Below are positions 55,406-62,212 of a stretch of 64,000 bases of DNA, one piece after another. A program made the position numbers and the translations under genes. The DNA is from Moraxellaceae bacterium (GTDB lineage: Bacteria; Pseudomonadota; Gammaproteobacteria; Pseudomonadales; Moraxellaceae): NCBI GenBank assembly GCA_030646295.1, contig JAUSND010000012.1, forward strand, positions 209,689-273,688, written 5' to 3'. Position 1 is the stretch's first letter. Each line of letters begins with the position of its first letter. Below the pieces are notes generated by a model. That model saw nothing but the letters and a program-made list of their open reading frames with translations, ran no database searches and was not told where the DNA came from.

Positions 55406-56107
55406 TCACTGCGAAACAGCCAGTTTTTCCTTGTTGGCCTGATGCAGCTTGGCCATGTTTCTGATGTGCTCAACGCAGTATTCGACTGATTTTTCCAGGG
55501 AGGCTTTCAGGCCCGTACCATTTTCAAGATCGTTATATGACGGCGCCTGATTGGTATCGGCATATTCAGGCACATGAGTGCATACTTCTTCCGCAACAAC
55601 TTGCTTCGATTTGATATCGATCAATCGGGCATGGGCAGAATACATCACGCGGTAGCTATCCCAGTCCGATGGAAAATATATGGAATTCCATCCAACGGTT
55701 TTCACATCAAGAACAAAGTCATGGCCGGCATATTTGGTGACCAAATCGTTTATTTGCGACTTGGCGGAAACGTATTCATTTGATTCGATTATCTTCACGT
55801 TATGATTTGATTTCAATCCTTCAGCAAGCTGTCTTGATATGGACAGCGCAGGATCTTCAATATTGTTCTTGTTGATGATTTTGTTGCCGTTAGAAATGGC
55901 TGTCGCCAAGCCAAGCAGTCCAAACTGGACGTTTGCCGCTGTTTGTGCGGCAAAATCCGGCAACTTGTCATATTTTGACAGAGCTACTGACTTTTCCTTG
56001 AGAATCTGCGACTCATCGGTAGTCAGCTCATTTGTTTTTATGGTTGAACAACCTGTACTGGAAAACGCAACTGCCCCAATCAAAAAACACCCAATTACAG
56101 ACTTCAT
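55406..56107 (-). CDS. Lipoprotein of unknown function (cassette)
   Basis: A 233-residue lipoprotein. The signal ends VAFSSTGC (Cys about 20). The mature protein reads like a periplasmic alpha/beta domain: QTAANVQFGLLGLATAISNG near 55, then KIIESNEYVSAKSQINDLVTKYAGHDFVLDVKTVGW and ARLIDIKSKQVVAEEVCTHVPEY. The last stretch recalls proteins that bind small molecules or assemble at the outer membrane (CsgG/LpoB-like logic), but no family is certain. Start at 56107 (GCAGG upstream) puts the lipoprotein signal first. The gene is strongly AT-rich. It has an unusually long leader of about 120 bases to the presumed cassette boundary. Confidence 0.7.
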   Translation of the reverse strand: MKSVIGCFLIGAVAFSSTGCSTIKTNELTTDESQILKEKSVALSKYDKLPDFAAQTAANVQFGLLGLATAISNGNKIINKNNIEDPALSISRQLAEGLKSNHNVKIIESNEYVSAKSQINDLVTKYAGHDFVLDVKTVGWNSIYFPSDWDSYRVMYSAHARLIDIKSKQVVAEEVCTHVPEYADTNQAPSYNDLENGTGLKASLEKSVEYCVEHIRNMAKLHQANKEKLAVSQ

Positions 56108-56228
56108 TTTTACCTGCTTGCACTTGTTGATGAAAAATAAAATTTTGTTGGAAGTGGGTCTCACTTCTCAATATCCTGCATGGCACACTTGAGATAAATC
56201 CTAAAGTCAGCCTTAAGGCTGCTTGTTG

Positions 56229-56303
56229 AAATAACGAGCATAATGAATAAAAGTTTTGCCAAAGTACTTTCTTTGTGATTCGCAGCGCTGCCGGGGGTTT
56301 GCA
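56229..56303 (-). other. Possible decayed attC site 4
   Basis: GAAATAACG on the left and GGGTTTGC on the right stand where a site is expected, between two cassette genes, but inner arms are not convincing. Confidence 0.25.
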
Positions 56304-56639
56304 TCAACCGCTTGTTGTAACCGGGACGATAAGCTTAATGGCGGCCATGGATAAAGCAACCGTAAAAACTGATCCTAAAACGGACAGTTTCACTGTGCCC
56401 CATACAGTCTCTTTTGTGAAAAACTTTAAAGTCAAGACGGTAATAATGAGGATCGCAATGGCTCCTGCAAGATTTACCCTTCCATCCTGCGACAGGCCAA
56501 TGGTGATCAGGCCCGTCATCAGCGACGTTATGAAAGCCTGAATGAATGTAAGGTTGGCACTCGTCAATTTTGCGGCAAATAGAAGACCAAGAGTAGAAAC
56601 AATAACAGTCACCAGCAGGATTAATATTTTTACGTCCAT
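56304..56639 (-). CDS. Four-helix membrane protein (cassette)
   Basis: A 111-residue, almost wholly hydrophobic protein with four probable helices: ILILLVTVIVSTLGLLFAAK, FIQAFITSLMTGLITIGLS, AGAIAILIITVLTLKFF and KLSVLGSVFTVALSMAAIKL. Short charged turns separate them. Its size and layout recall small four-helix transporters, but no SMR signature (Glu in helix 1) is present, so that is not claimed. The ribosome site GGAAAG is reasonable. No family recognised. Confidence 0.6.
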   Translation of the reverse strand: MDVKILILLVTVIVSTLGLLFAAKLTSANLTFIQAFITSLMTGLITIGLSQDGRVNLAGAIAILIITVLTLKFFTKETVWGTVKLSVLGSVFTVALSMAAIKLIVPVTTSG

Positions 56640-56644
56640 TGTCG

Positions 56645-56686
56645 ACTTTCCATGTTCAAGTAATGGCCTTGAGCGGCCTGTTAGTT
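56645..56686 (-). other. Short attC-like site 5
   Basis: CCTTGAGCGGCCTGTTAGTT is a good right half (compare CTTGAACGAATTGTTAGA in classic attC), and TTCAAG is a partner arm. The left TAAC box is missing. The stop codon of the next gene lies in its GTTAG. Confidence 0.5.
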
Positions 56687-57010
56687 CGTGGCGCTCTCTT
56701 GCTCAAGCCGAAGCAGCAAATAGAAGGCAAAGCCAACCGCTACACCTGGAACAACACCAAGGGCCAGGGCTATCCAGCCATGGCGAATGGCCTTGGTCCT
56801 TGCCTCATACACAACCCACGCCGCCAGAATGCCCCATGTAAAGAAGATATCCAGTGCGTAGCCAGAGGCGTACGGATTCACAAAGCCGCCCGCAAATGCC
56901 TCAAGGATGTCGGGATTCTTGAGGAATGGCGGAATACACACCACAATGAAAGCAGCAGTGAACGCAGCGCCAAGGACGAGCAAAAGCCTGCGGAATGTAT
57001 TGGCGCTCAT
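56681..57010 (-). CDS. DUF2834-like membrane protein (cassette)
   Basis: A 109-residue membrane protein with three helices. It includes FLKNPDILEAFAGGFVNPYASGYALDIFFTWGILAAWVVYEART, where the FVNPxxxxxxxDxxFT pattern is that of DUF2834 proteins known from cyanobacteria and marine gammaproteobacteria. Function unknown. The stop codon TAA is supplied by the right box of attC site 5. Confidence 0.7.
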   Translation of the reverse strand: MSANTFRRLLLVLGAAFTAAFIVVCIPPFLKNPDILEAFAGGFVNPYASGYALDIFFTWGILAAWVVYEARTKAIRHGWIALALGVVPGVAVGFAFYLLLRLEQESATN

Positions 57011-57045
57011 GGGGATGGGCTCTCTCTTCTTTTAGTGAGCTAGCA

Positions 57046-57086
57046 TTTTAACTCAGGACTGTTGCGGCTGCAGCGAATGATTGGCC
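57046..57086 (-). other. Short attC-like site 6
   Basis: Left box TTTTAACTCAGG, centre TGCGGCTGCAGCG, right box GAATGATTGGCC (compare GAATGGTTATGC at site 18). About 41 bases, short but in the right place. Confidence 0.5.
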
Positions 57087-57091
57087 GCTAC

Positions 57092-57577
57092 TCAGCCGCG
57101 AAGCGCTGCTTCAATTGCTCTGATGTCGATTTTTGTCATCTCCATCATCGCATCGAACGCACGCTTGGCGGCGGCCGGATCGGAGTCGGCAATGGCTCTC
57201 GTCAGAACCATCGGTGTTATTTGCCAGGACAACCCCCACTTGTCCTTGCACCAGCCGCAAGCGCTTTCCTGCCCACCATTACCAACGATCGCATTCCAAT
57301 AACGATCTGTTTCGGCTTGATCGGTGGTTGCCACCTGGAACGAGAATGCTTCGCTGTGCGTGAATGCCGGCCCACCATTGAGTCCGAGACATGGGATGCC
57401 CATCACAGTGAACTCCACGGTCAACACGTCTCCCTTCTTCCCCGACGGAAAGTCTCCCGGTGCGCGGTACACAGCGCCGACGAAAGAGTCTGGAAATGTA
57501 TCGGCGTAGAATCGTGCCGCTTCTTCAGCGCCGCCATTGTACCAAAGGCAAATCGTGTTCTTTGCTGGTGCCGTCAT
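57092..57577 (-). CDS. PhnB-like VOC protein (cassette)
   Basis: A 161-residue protein of the PhnB/glyoxalase-like family (sometimes labelled 3-demethylubiquinone methyltransferase-like). It has ICLWYNGGAEEAARFYADTFPDS at the start and TVEFTVMGIPCLGLNGGPAFTHSEAFSFQVAT in the middle. CGWCKDKWGLSWQITPMVL is followed by AAKRAFDAMMEMTKIDIRAIEAAL, the family's usual tail. Enzymatic role unknown. Start at 57577 with GGAGA upstream; the longer frame is not needed. It is not a close relative of the other VOC cassette at 54466-54891. Confidence 0.88.
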   Translation of the reverse strand: MTAPAKNTICLWYNGGAEEAARFYADTFPDSFVGAVYRAPGDFPSGKKGDVLTVEFTVMGIPCLGLNGGPAFTHSEAFSFQVATTDQAETDRYWNAIVGNGGQESACGWCKDKWGLSWQITPMVLTRAIADSDPAAAKRAFDAMMEMTKIDIRAIEAALRG

Positions 57578-57643
57578 ATCACTTCTCCATTGGGACGGAA
57601 ATTCCTGGTTCTCCACACCTGCGCTACGCTATTTCGCTTTCGG

Positions 57644-57767
57644 GGCTAACGCATGGGCCGGTCAAAGAGGGCCCTGGCCGTGTTGGCCGCATAGCATGCC
57701 TGGCATTTCCGGAGATTCCAGCGTGGCGTTCTTTCAGTGGGCATGGTCATGTGCCATGGGGCTAGCC
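57644..57767 (-). other. attC site 7
   Basis: Left GGCTAACGCATGGGCC and right CCATGGGGCTAGCC are near-perfect complements at the two ends of a 124-base unit. The stop codon of the next gene (CTA on the plus strand) lies in the right box. Confidence 0.65.
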
Positions 57768-57950
57768 GTATATCAACCCGAAAGCAAAAATAACCAGGCT
57801 AACCCATGCTGCGGCCTTAATATATTTTGCTTTATCAGCAAACTCGCCAAATTCAAAATATCCCAGCCAAGTTCCCTCAAGACGCTCTGCCCCATTAAAA
57901 AACGCCACCCATATGCAAACAAGCAGGCCAAATAGACAGAAATAAAACAT
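57762..57950 (-). CDS. 62-residue membrane protein (cassette)
   Basis: A 62-residue protein with two hydrophobic helices: FYFCLFGLLVCIWVAFF at the N-terminus and AAAWVSLVIFAFGLIYG at the C-terminus. The acidic loop GTWLGYFEFGEFADKAKYIK joins them. GGGGAAA upstream supports the start. Its bounds match those of a single cassette between attC sites 7 and 8. No family recognised. Confidence 0.6.
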   Translation of the reverse strand: MFYFCLFGLLVCIWVAFFNGAERLEGTWLGYFEFGEFADKAKYIKAAAWVSLVIFAFGLIYG

Positions 57951-58048
57951 GCTTCATTTTCCCCAATAACGCAAAAGCCTGAAGATTTTCACAAAAGCCG
58001 GAGCTTGTAACTGCACCAAACGTCGGAACTCAGGGTGCCTGGCGGAAG

Positions 58049-58117
58049 GCTAACGTTGGATTCAAGGGCCACGTCTTCGGCGCATGCCGAAGACGTGGCC
58101 CTTGAATGACGTGTGCG
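58049..58117 (-). other. attC site 8 with perfect 21-base stem
   Basis: Left box GCTAACGTTGGA, then a perfect 21-base arm (58061-58081), 4-base loop GCAT and matching arm (58086-58106), then TGACGTGTGCGCGC. It is the most regular hairpin in the array. Confidence 0.8.
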
Positions 58118-58119
58118 CG

Positions 58120-58503
58120 CTATTGTTGACACTCGGTATCCATATACGCTGTCAATTCATCAGTTGATATGAAACCAAGTTTCTCGGCATCCTGCAGGCT
58201 TTGAGGATGTATTTGATAGATATTTATTGCTCCTGTTTCTGCCCCACAGGTTGCTGGATACACCAAGCCAGTATTGCCCTTCTGACTGCATATAACGTCG
58301 ATTCCATTACTGATTAACTCTGTTCTCATGGCCTCAGGTGACACACCACTTGAAGGGTCACATTGCTTCGATCCGTCGCTCTTGTATACCTTGATTAGTG
58401 TAGATACCGATTTCACGGGAACATTGGCTGATTCATCTTTCGTATCACCTCCACATCCAGAAAGAATTGATACGAAAAACACGAGTGACGCGATCTTGTT
58501 CAT
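58120..58503 (-). CDS. Lipoprotein of unknown function (cassette)
   Basis: A 127-residue lipoprotein with lipobox SILSGC (Cys17). The mature part has TLIKVYKSDGSKQCDPSSGVSPEAMRTELISNGIDVICSQKGNTG, then CGAETGAINIYQIHPQSLQDAEKLGFISTDELTAYMDTECQQ. Four further cysteines (CDPSS, VICSQ, ATCGAE, TECQQ) suggest two disulfides. The pattern of a small cysteine-containing domain recalls protease-inhibitor-like lipoproteins, but no family is certain. Good ribosome site AAAGGAA. Confidence 0.7.
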   Translation of the reverse strand: MNKIASLVFFVSILSGCGGDTKDESANVPVKSVSTLIKVYKSDGSKQCDPSSGVSPEAMRTELISNGIDVICSQKGNTGLVYPATCGAETGAINIYQIHPQSLQDAEKLGFISTDELTAYMDTECQQ

Positions 58504-58516
58504 ACATATTCCTTTG

Positions 58517-58567
58517 TGCTAACGAAAGTTAACGCCATGCCACATTGGCCTGGCGGTGTAGTTCCCG
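58517..58567 (-). other. attC-like site 9
   Basis: Left box TGCTAACG followed by a second GTTAACG, a short stem CGCCATGCC / GGCCTGGCG, and a right box GTTCCCG. Two possible left boxes suggest a rearranged site. Confidence 0.5.
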
Positions 58568-58575
58568 ACGAGTAC

Positions 58576-58704
58576 TTAAGTGCTGTTTGCGGGTGAGATG
58601 GCCTTATGAATTCTCGGCAAGGAAGGTGATTCCAGGTCGACGTCGCCAATAAGGGAAGCAGCTATTGCAAGTGCCAGGGAAAAGAGTACTGCAGCTGTTT
58701 TCAT
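58576..58704 (-). CDS. 42-residue exported peptide (cassette)
   Basis: Read directly: MKTAAVLFSLALAIAASLIG, then about 22 polar residues ending AISPANST. It is a typical signal peptide with a short mature part. It fills the interval between attC sites 9 and 10, where no other gene fits, and its stop lies just after site 9. The ribosome site is weak (CGGAAAAT). It could also be a decayed remnant of a longer exported protein. Confidence 0.45.
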   Translation of the reverse strand: MKTAAVLFSLALAIAASLIGDVDLESPSLPRIHKAISPANST

Positions 58705-58714
58705 GATATTTTCC

Positions 58715-58748
58715 GACACCAGAGTTCCACTCTAATGAGTTGTTGGCG
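58715..58748 (-). other. attC right-half remnant (site 10)
   Basis: AATGAGTTGTTGGCG matches the right half of other sites (ATGAGTTGTCAGG at site 11). AGAGTTCC-ACTCT is a small arm; the left box is missing. Confidence 0.35.
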
Positions 58749-58753
58749 CTTTC

Positions 58754-59089
58754 TTAGCTGCCAACGGAGATTGAGCCATGCTTCGATTGCATGTAAATGG
58801 AGTAGGGGAGAATAACGGTGTCGCTTGCAAGGCATACAAGAGAGTCCAGGAAGTATGGAATTACCTTCCATTGCTGATATGAGGTATGCGCGGATGTCTT
58901 GCCGAGGAGAGTTGAGCAAGCATCATACGTAATTCCGCCGTATACCCTTGGTATTGCTTTGCAGTTTGTTTCTTTCAAAAAGGACTCCCCGCCAATCCTG
59001 GAAATGCCTCTGTCTGTAGTTGTCATAATGGTTCCACAGCCTGACAAAACAAAGGATGTGAGAATAAGTATATGTAGTGATTTTATCAT
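58754..59089 (-). CDS. YceK/YidQ-family lipoprotein (cassette)
   Basis: A 111-residue lipoprotein with lipobox SFVLSGC (Cys about 18). The mature part opens GTIMTTTDRG, contains RVYGGITYDACSTLL, and has the family ending FLDSLVCLASDTVILPYSIYMQSKHG, very like the DLP-S-xxADTxLLPYD end of YceK/YidQ. These outer-membrane lipoproteins have no known function. GAGAG precedes the start, which lies 14 bases from attC site 11. Confidence 0.82.
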   Translation of the reverse strand: MIKSLHILILTSFVLSGCGTIMTTTDRGISRIGGESFLKETNCKAIPRVYGGITYDACSTLLGKTSAHTSYQQWKVIPYFLDSLVCLASDTVILPYSIYMQSKHGSISVGS

Positions 59090-59102
59090 TTGGCTCTCAT
59101 GG

Positions 59103-59159
59103 CGCTAACGTTGGAACTCATGCCTGGCACTGGATTGCGCCTGGCATGAGTTGTCAGGG
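59103..59159 (-). other. attC site 11
   Basis: CGCTAACGTTGG, arms AACTCATGCC / GGCATGAGTT around a short loop, and right box GTCAGGG. It is 57 bases long, the classic minimal attC size. The next gene's stop codon lies in the right box. Confidence 0.85.
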
Positions 59160-59381
59160 CGTGGAATTCCCACGGCCCTTATTGCTTGAATCACGGCTAT
59201 TAGACACTGGGCGCATTACCTGCAAGCGGACTTGTTCCAGGAATCCACTTATCAGCGCCGGACCGATGAGGATCAGAGCGCCTCCTGGAATGAGTGCCCA
59301 TAGGGATAGTTCAAAATGGAACCAACCCGCCGCCAGAAGCATACCGCCAACAATTGTAAGCAGCATTCCCACTATGCCCAT
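59154..59381 (-). CDS. Small membrane protein paired with cytochrome c (cassette)
   Basis: A 75-residue protein with two hydrophobic helices: GIVGMLLTIVGGMLLAAGWF and LSLWALIPGGALILIGPALISGFL. A charged tail VRLQVMRPVSNSRDSSNKGRGNS follows. It starts 12 bases after the cytochrome c stop, with no attC between, so the two share a cassette. GGGGTG precedes the ATG; a GTG start two codons earlier is possible. It may anchor or partner the cytochrome. The stop is provided by attC site 11. Confidence 0.65.
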   Translation of the reverse strand: MGIVGMLLTIVGGMLLAAGWFHFELSLWALIPGGALILIGPALISGFLEQVRLQVMRPVSNSRDSSNKGRGNSTP

Positions 59382-59393
59382 GATCACACCCCA

Positions 59394-59999
59394 CTAATGA
59401 CCGCCGTGGCTATGTGGGGGTGTCCCGGGGGCATCCAGGGGTGTTACAGACGGAGATTCCGTACCACGATTATCCGAGTGCATGTGGCCGCCTCCTGTCA
59501 GCACGGCGTATTCCTCTGGTGACATACCCGGTAGTTTTTTCAAGAAAGCGACAAGCCCCCATATGGACTCATCATCATGGGTCGCTCCCCAGGCCGGCAT
59601 GGCAGTCATTTTTATTCCATGCTTGATGATCCAGAACTGCTGAGCTGAGTTGGAATTCAAATATCTGTCCTCGCTGAAATTTGGCGGCGTTGGATATAAG
59701 CCAGCACGAATCTCAGTGTTTTTCATGCCCGGGGCAAGATGGCAGCCAGTGCACATTGCCGAATAATGTGCTGCACCCCCAGAAATCAACTTGGGGTCGT
59801 CAAGTGGCGGTGGCAAAATATTTCGTGCATGTTCCGCAATGGAGCGTTCTCGCAGAGCTTCGATTAATTTGAAGGTAAGCTTCCAATGCGGCTCGTCACT
59901 AGCCACATTGTAAATGCCGGAGTATATGAATCCAGCTCCAGCCAAAAGACCAAGCGAAGCAAGAAGTAGCAGGACTTTGGTTGTTTTCATGTCCCGCAT
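59394..59999 (-). CDS. Cytochrome c, class I type (cassette)
   Basis: A 201-residue exported cytochrome. An N-terminal hydrophobic helix (VLLLLASLGLLAGAGFIYSG) acts as signal or anchor. The haem motif CTGCH is near residue 85, with a likely axial Met in IKMTAMPAWG near 132. A His-rich tail (GGGHMHSDN, PPHSHGGH) could bind metal. It transfers electrons in the periplasm. The partner small membrane protein follows in the same cassette. Start at 59999 with GGAG upstream; another ATG lies 9 bases in. A redox protein as a cassette product is uncommon. Confidence 0.88.
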   Translation of the reverse strand: MRDMKTTKVLLLLASLGLLAGAGFIYSGIYNVASDEPHWKLTFKLIEALRERSIAEHARNILPPPLDDPKLISGGAAHYSAMCTGCHLAPGMKNTEIRAGLYPTPPNFSEDRYLNSNSAQQFWIIKHGIKMTAMPAWGATHDDESIWGLVAFLKKLPGMSPEEYAVLTGGGHMHSDNRGTESPSVTPLDAPGTPPHSHGGH

Positions 60000-60033
60000 A
60001 AGCATCTCCGGCTGCAGGGTTTATTGAAGAGTC

Positions 60034-60093
60034 GCAAAACGTTGAAATCAAGGCCGCGCCGGTACGGTGTCGGCCTTGCATGACTTTTTGGGC
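60034..60093 (-). other. attC site 12
   Basis: Left box GCAAAACGTTGAAATCAAGGCCG, arms TCAAGGCCG / CGGCCTTG, and right box TTTGGGC. The core bases are changed from GTT on both sides, so recombination may be poor. Confidence 0.7.
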
Positions 60094-60100
60094 GCTCCCA

Positions 60101-60571
60101 CTATTTTTTTCTTGGGTCATTTGCAGGATCAACGTAAGTAATTCCCCACGGACCTGTGCCATGAAGCTGGACCGTAGTTTCTTCCTTGGTCCATGCAAAA
60201 TGGTGGGTCTCCGGTTGAAGAATCATCATGCTTCCCGGCTGCAGGCCAGTTGATGTGGCAGGATTCAATTTGTCACCGATGCCCATGTAAAAAGTGCCAG
60301 AAAGCACAGTGATTCGCTCAACCGTAGGGTGCCAATGCGGCGGAACTTTATAGTTGGCTGGAACCTTGATGCGGACTGTAAAGGGAACGGCCTCATTCAT
60401 GGAGCCTTCGAGGACAGCGATCTTTGCGCCCGGCGGTAGCGATGGAACATCGACCCAAGTCAGGCTACCCGGCGTGATCATCCTGTGCGTGCCCACGTCA
60501 GCCCAGACAGTGGGCGCCAAAGTACATGTTATTAGCAGCCACATAGATAGAACGCGATTTGCAGTCTTCAT
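60101..60571 (-). CDS. Exported cupin protein (cassette)
   Basis: A 156-residue exported protein with a signal peptide ending PTVWA. The cupin barrel has motif 1 VPPHWHPTVERITVLSGTFYMGIGD (His, His and Glu metal ligands, about residues 77-85) and motif 2 GSMMILQPETHHFAWTKEETTVQLHGTGPWGI. It probably binds one metal ion in the periplasm. Catalysis is unknown; similar exported single-domain cupins are annotated only as cupin. AAGGAGAG gives a strong ribosome site. Flanked by attC sites 12 and 13. Confidence 0.88.
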   Translation of the reverse strand: MKTANRVLSMWLLITCTLAPTVWADVGTHRMITPGSLTWVDVPSLPPGAKIAVLEGSMNEAVPFTVRIKVPANYKVPPHWHPTVERITVLSGTFYMGIGDKLNPATSTGLQPGSMMILQPETHHFAWTKEETTVQLHGTGPWGITYVDPANDPRKK

Positions 60572-60647
60572 GACTTCTCTCCTTGATGCTGATGTGGTTC
60601 AGCAAATCAAGTGTAGTCCTCCTTACTCTCTACGGCCTCTGCGCGGC

Positions 60648-60723
60648 GCCCAACTTTGCAGTCAAGGGACCCGGTGACAGACGGAGCCAGACACCGGGTC
60701 GGCCCTGGAGTGAGTTGTTAGAG
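60648..60723 (-). other. attC site 13
   Basis: GCCCAAC (a perfect inverse of GTTRRRY) on the left, arms ACCCGGTG / CACCGGGT, and GTTAGAG on the right; 76 bases. About 95 further bases before the CPXCG stop hold no gene that I can see. Confidence 0.85.
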
Positions 60724-60820
60724 TGCTGATGTTCGGCACGCTACCGCCCCACCAAAGGTGCCCTAGGCATTTAACGAAGTCTGTGGACGATGACCGAAGT
60801 CACAAGCCGCTGCAATTCCA

Positions 60821-61015
60821 TTATTCATCCTCTGACCTTGCCTCAACACTAACCACATCACCGTGAGATGTAACGGCAGTGATCGTAATGGGCCGGCAGC
60901 AAACACTACAGTCTTCCACATACTCCTGGCGGCGAACCGAGCAATCCACAAGGATCTCGATTTGCTCCCAGCAGTAAGGACACTGAATGAATGCTGACTG
61001 AAGGCTAGGCACCAT
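60821..61015 (-). CDS. CPXCG-type cysteine-rich protein (cassette)
   Basis: A 64-residue protein. It has CPYCWEQIEILVDCS near residue 13 and EYVEDCSVCCRPITI near 31, the four-cysteine pattern of CPXCG-motif cysteine-rich proteins. These are small zinc-binding proteins of unknown role, with an acidic end. The start at 61015 was chosen because it lies only 12 bases inside the cassette boundary and the longer frame would run through attC site 14. The second residue of the usual CPxCG is CPYCW here. Confidence 0.85.
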   Translation of the reverse strand: MVPSLQSAFIQCPYCWEQIEILVDCSVRRQEYVEDCSVCCRPITITAVTSHGDVVSVEARSEDE

Positions 61016-61026
61016 ATTTCCCGGAG

Positions 61027-61095
61027 TTCTAACGGCGGAATTCAGGGGCGGATTTGGCGCAGCCAAAGACGTCCCACCCGAATGACTTGTCAGGC
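61027..61095 (-). other. attC site 14
   Basis: TTCTAACGGCGGAATTCAGGGG on the left, a short inner hairpin TTTGGC / GCCAAA, and CGTCCCACCCGAATGACTTGTCAGGC on the right; 69 bases. Confidence 0.85.
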
Positions 61096-61098
61096 CAC

Positions 61099-61452
61099 TC
61101 ACCCATGATTGCGGCTAGCAGCCTTTCTGGGACGAGTGACCGCCTTTGTGTAAGACCACCCAATCAGCTCTTGAAGGTAATCGACAGGCACGGCGCGGAC
61201 ATCCACGATTGTGACCCAGTGAAATCTGGCCATGTATCGGGCTGGCTTGATGCCGGGCACGTCGGTCAACTCCAGGAAACGTTCAGGAGTTGTGCGAATG
61301 CTGAAACGCCACTGTTCCGGCTCGCTGGTCTTGAAGTAAGCGAACTTTTTACCGCCTGCATAGTAAACAAGCACATTGCCAGGCGGCCCGTACAGTTTTG
61401 AAGTGGCACCAGGGTAATGGCTGCAAAGCTCTTTGACAGTGGCAACATCCAT
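61099..61452 (-). CDS. MmcQ/YjbR-family protein (cassette)
   Basis: A 117-residue protein of the YjbR/MmcQ double-wing fold. It contains CSHYPGATSKLYGPPGNVLVYYAGGKKFAYFKTSEPEQWRFSIRTTPERFLELTDVPGIKPARYMARFHWVTI, in line with the family, which is often labelled as DNA-binding. The biochemical role is not known. The basic tail (TRPRKAASRN) may bind nucleic acid. CAGGAAG precedes the start. YjbR-like genes are frequent members of cassette arrays in my recollection. Confidence 0.9.
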   Translation of the reverse strand: MDVATVKELCSHYPGATSKLYGPPGNVLVYYAGGKKFAYFKTSEPEQWRFSIRTTPERFLELTDVPGIKPARYMARFHWVTIVDVRAVPVDYLQELIGWSYTKAVTRPRKAASRNHG

Positions 61453-61468
61453 TTGTGCTTCCTGAGCG

Positions 61469-61541
61469 GCCTAACGTTGGAGCCAAGGGGTCCGGTGGCA
61501 GGCGAAGCCTGACACTGGGTCACGCCTTGAACGAGTTGCTC
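61469..61541 (-). other. attC site 15
   Basis: GCCTAACGTTGGAGCCAAGG on the left and CCTTGAACGAGTTGCTC on the right. Inner arms CAGGC / GCCTG surround GAA; 73 bases. Confidence 0.88.
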
Positions 61542-61569
61542 GCCCCCTGCGGCAGTTTAAGGCTGACAT

Positions 61570-62106
61570 TTAGAACCGAGACCCGGGCTGACTCAGAAAC
61601 GCTACCTCCTCCGGCGTGGAAGTACGCCCCAGGATTTCATTTCTGTGCGGATACCGACCAGAACGATCAATGATGGCCTTGTGCCGCAACTCGAAGTCAT
61701 GGTTTCCAGCGGGCGCAAACTCCTTATAGAGAGACTCTGCCACAACATGTATCTGCCTTGACTCACTGTGCATATAGGGGAGCAGCAAGAAGCTTCTCTG
61801 CGTGGGGTTCAGTGAGTTCAACGCGCCAGATGCAACTGCCTCCTGGGCAAGGACCAGGGCGATTGGGTCTTGGGAAAATGCCTTGGAGGTATTGCGATAC
61901 ACGTTACGGGAGAATTGATCCAGGACGATGATTTCCGCAAGCCGCCCTTCTGCCGTGGCTCGCCAAGCGTACAACTCACCGACAGCAGCCTGCTGCATTA
62001 CGCCGAGAAAGCGTCGCCGGATCTGATCGTCGAAGTCATTGTCCGAAGCGAACCATAGCCGCGCTTCAATCTCTTGGAACCAAAATGACAGGATTTCCAT
62101 GTGCAT
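61570..62106 (-). CDS. DUF924 family protein (cassette)
   Basis: A 178-residue alpha-helical protein matching DUF924. It shows EILSFWFQEIEARLWFASDNDFDDQIRRRFLGV at the start, then RLAEIIVLDQFSRNVYRNTSKAFSQDPIALVLAQEAV and LLLPYMHSESRQIH in the middle. HRNEILGRTSTPEEVAFLSQPG at the end completes the family layout. The fold is TPR-like and the function is unknown. GGGAGCC precedes the ATG. Full length, so the cassette carries an intact gene. Flanked by attC sites 15 and 16. Confidence 0.92.
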   Translation of the reverse strand: MHMEILSFWFQEIEARLWFASDNDFDDQIRRRFLGVMQQAAVGELYAWRATAEGRLAEIIVLDQFSRNVYRNTSKAFSQDPIALVLAQEAVASGALNSLNPTQRSFLLLPYMHSESRQIHVVAESLYKEFAPAGNHDFELRHKAIIDRSGRYPHRNEILGRTSTPEEVAFLSQPGSRF

Positions 62107-62137
62107 TTTTAGGCTCCCGAACCATCATTTTTCAGGG

Positions 62138-62212
62138 GATTAACGTTGGAGTTGAGGGGCGGCCGCTCAGGCGAAGCCTGGGTGGACGTCCCACTTCAGC
62201 GAATTGTTAGCC
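62138..62212 (-). other. attC site 16
   Basis: GATTAACGTTGGAGTTGAGG on the left, inner arms CAGGC / GCCTG, and CTTCAGCGAATTGTTAGCC on the right; 75 bases. It closely resembles the attC of classic aadA-type cassettes in layout. The next gene's stop codon lies in GTTAGCC. Confidence 0.92.
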
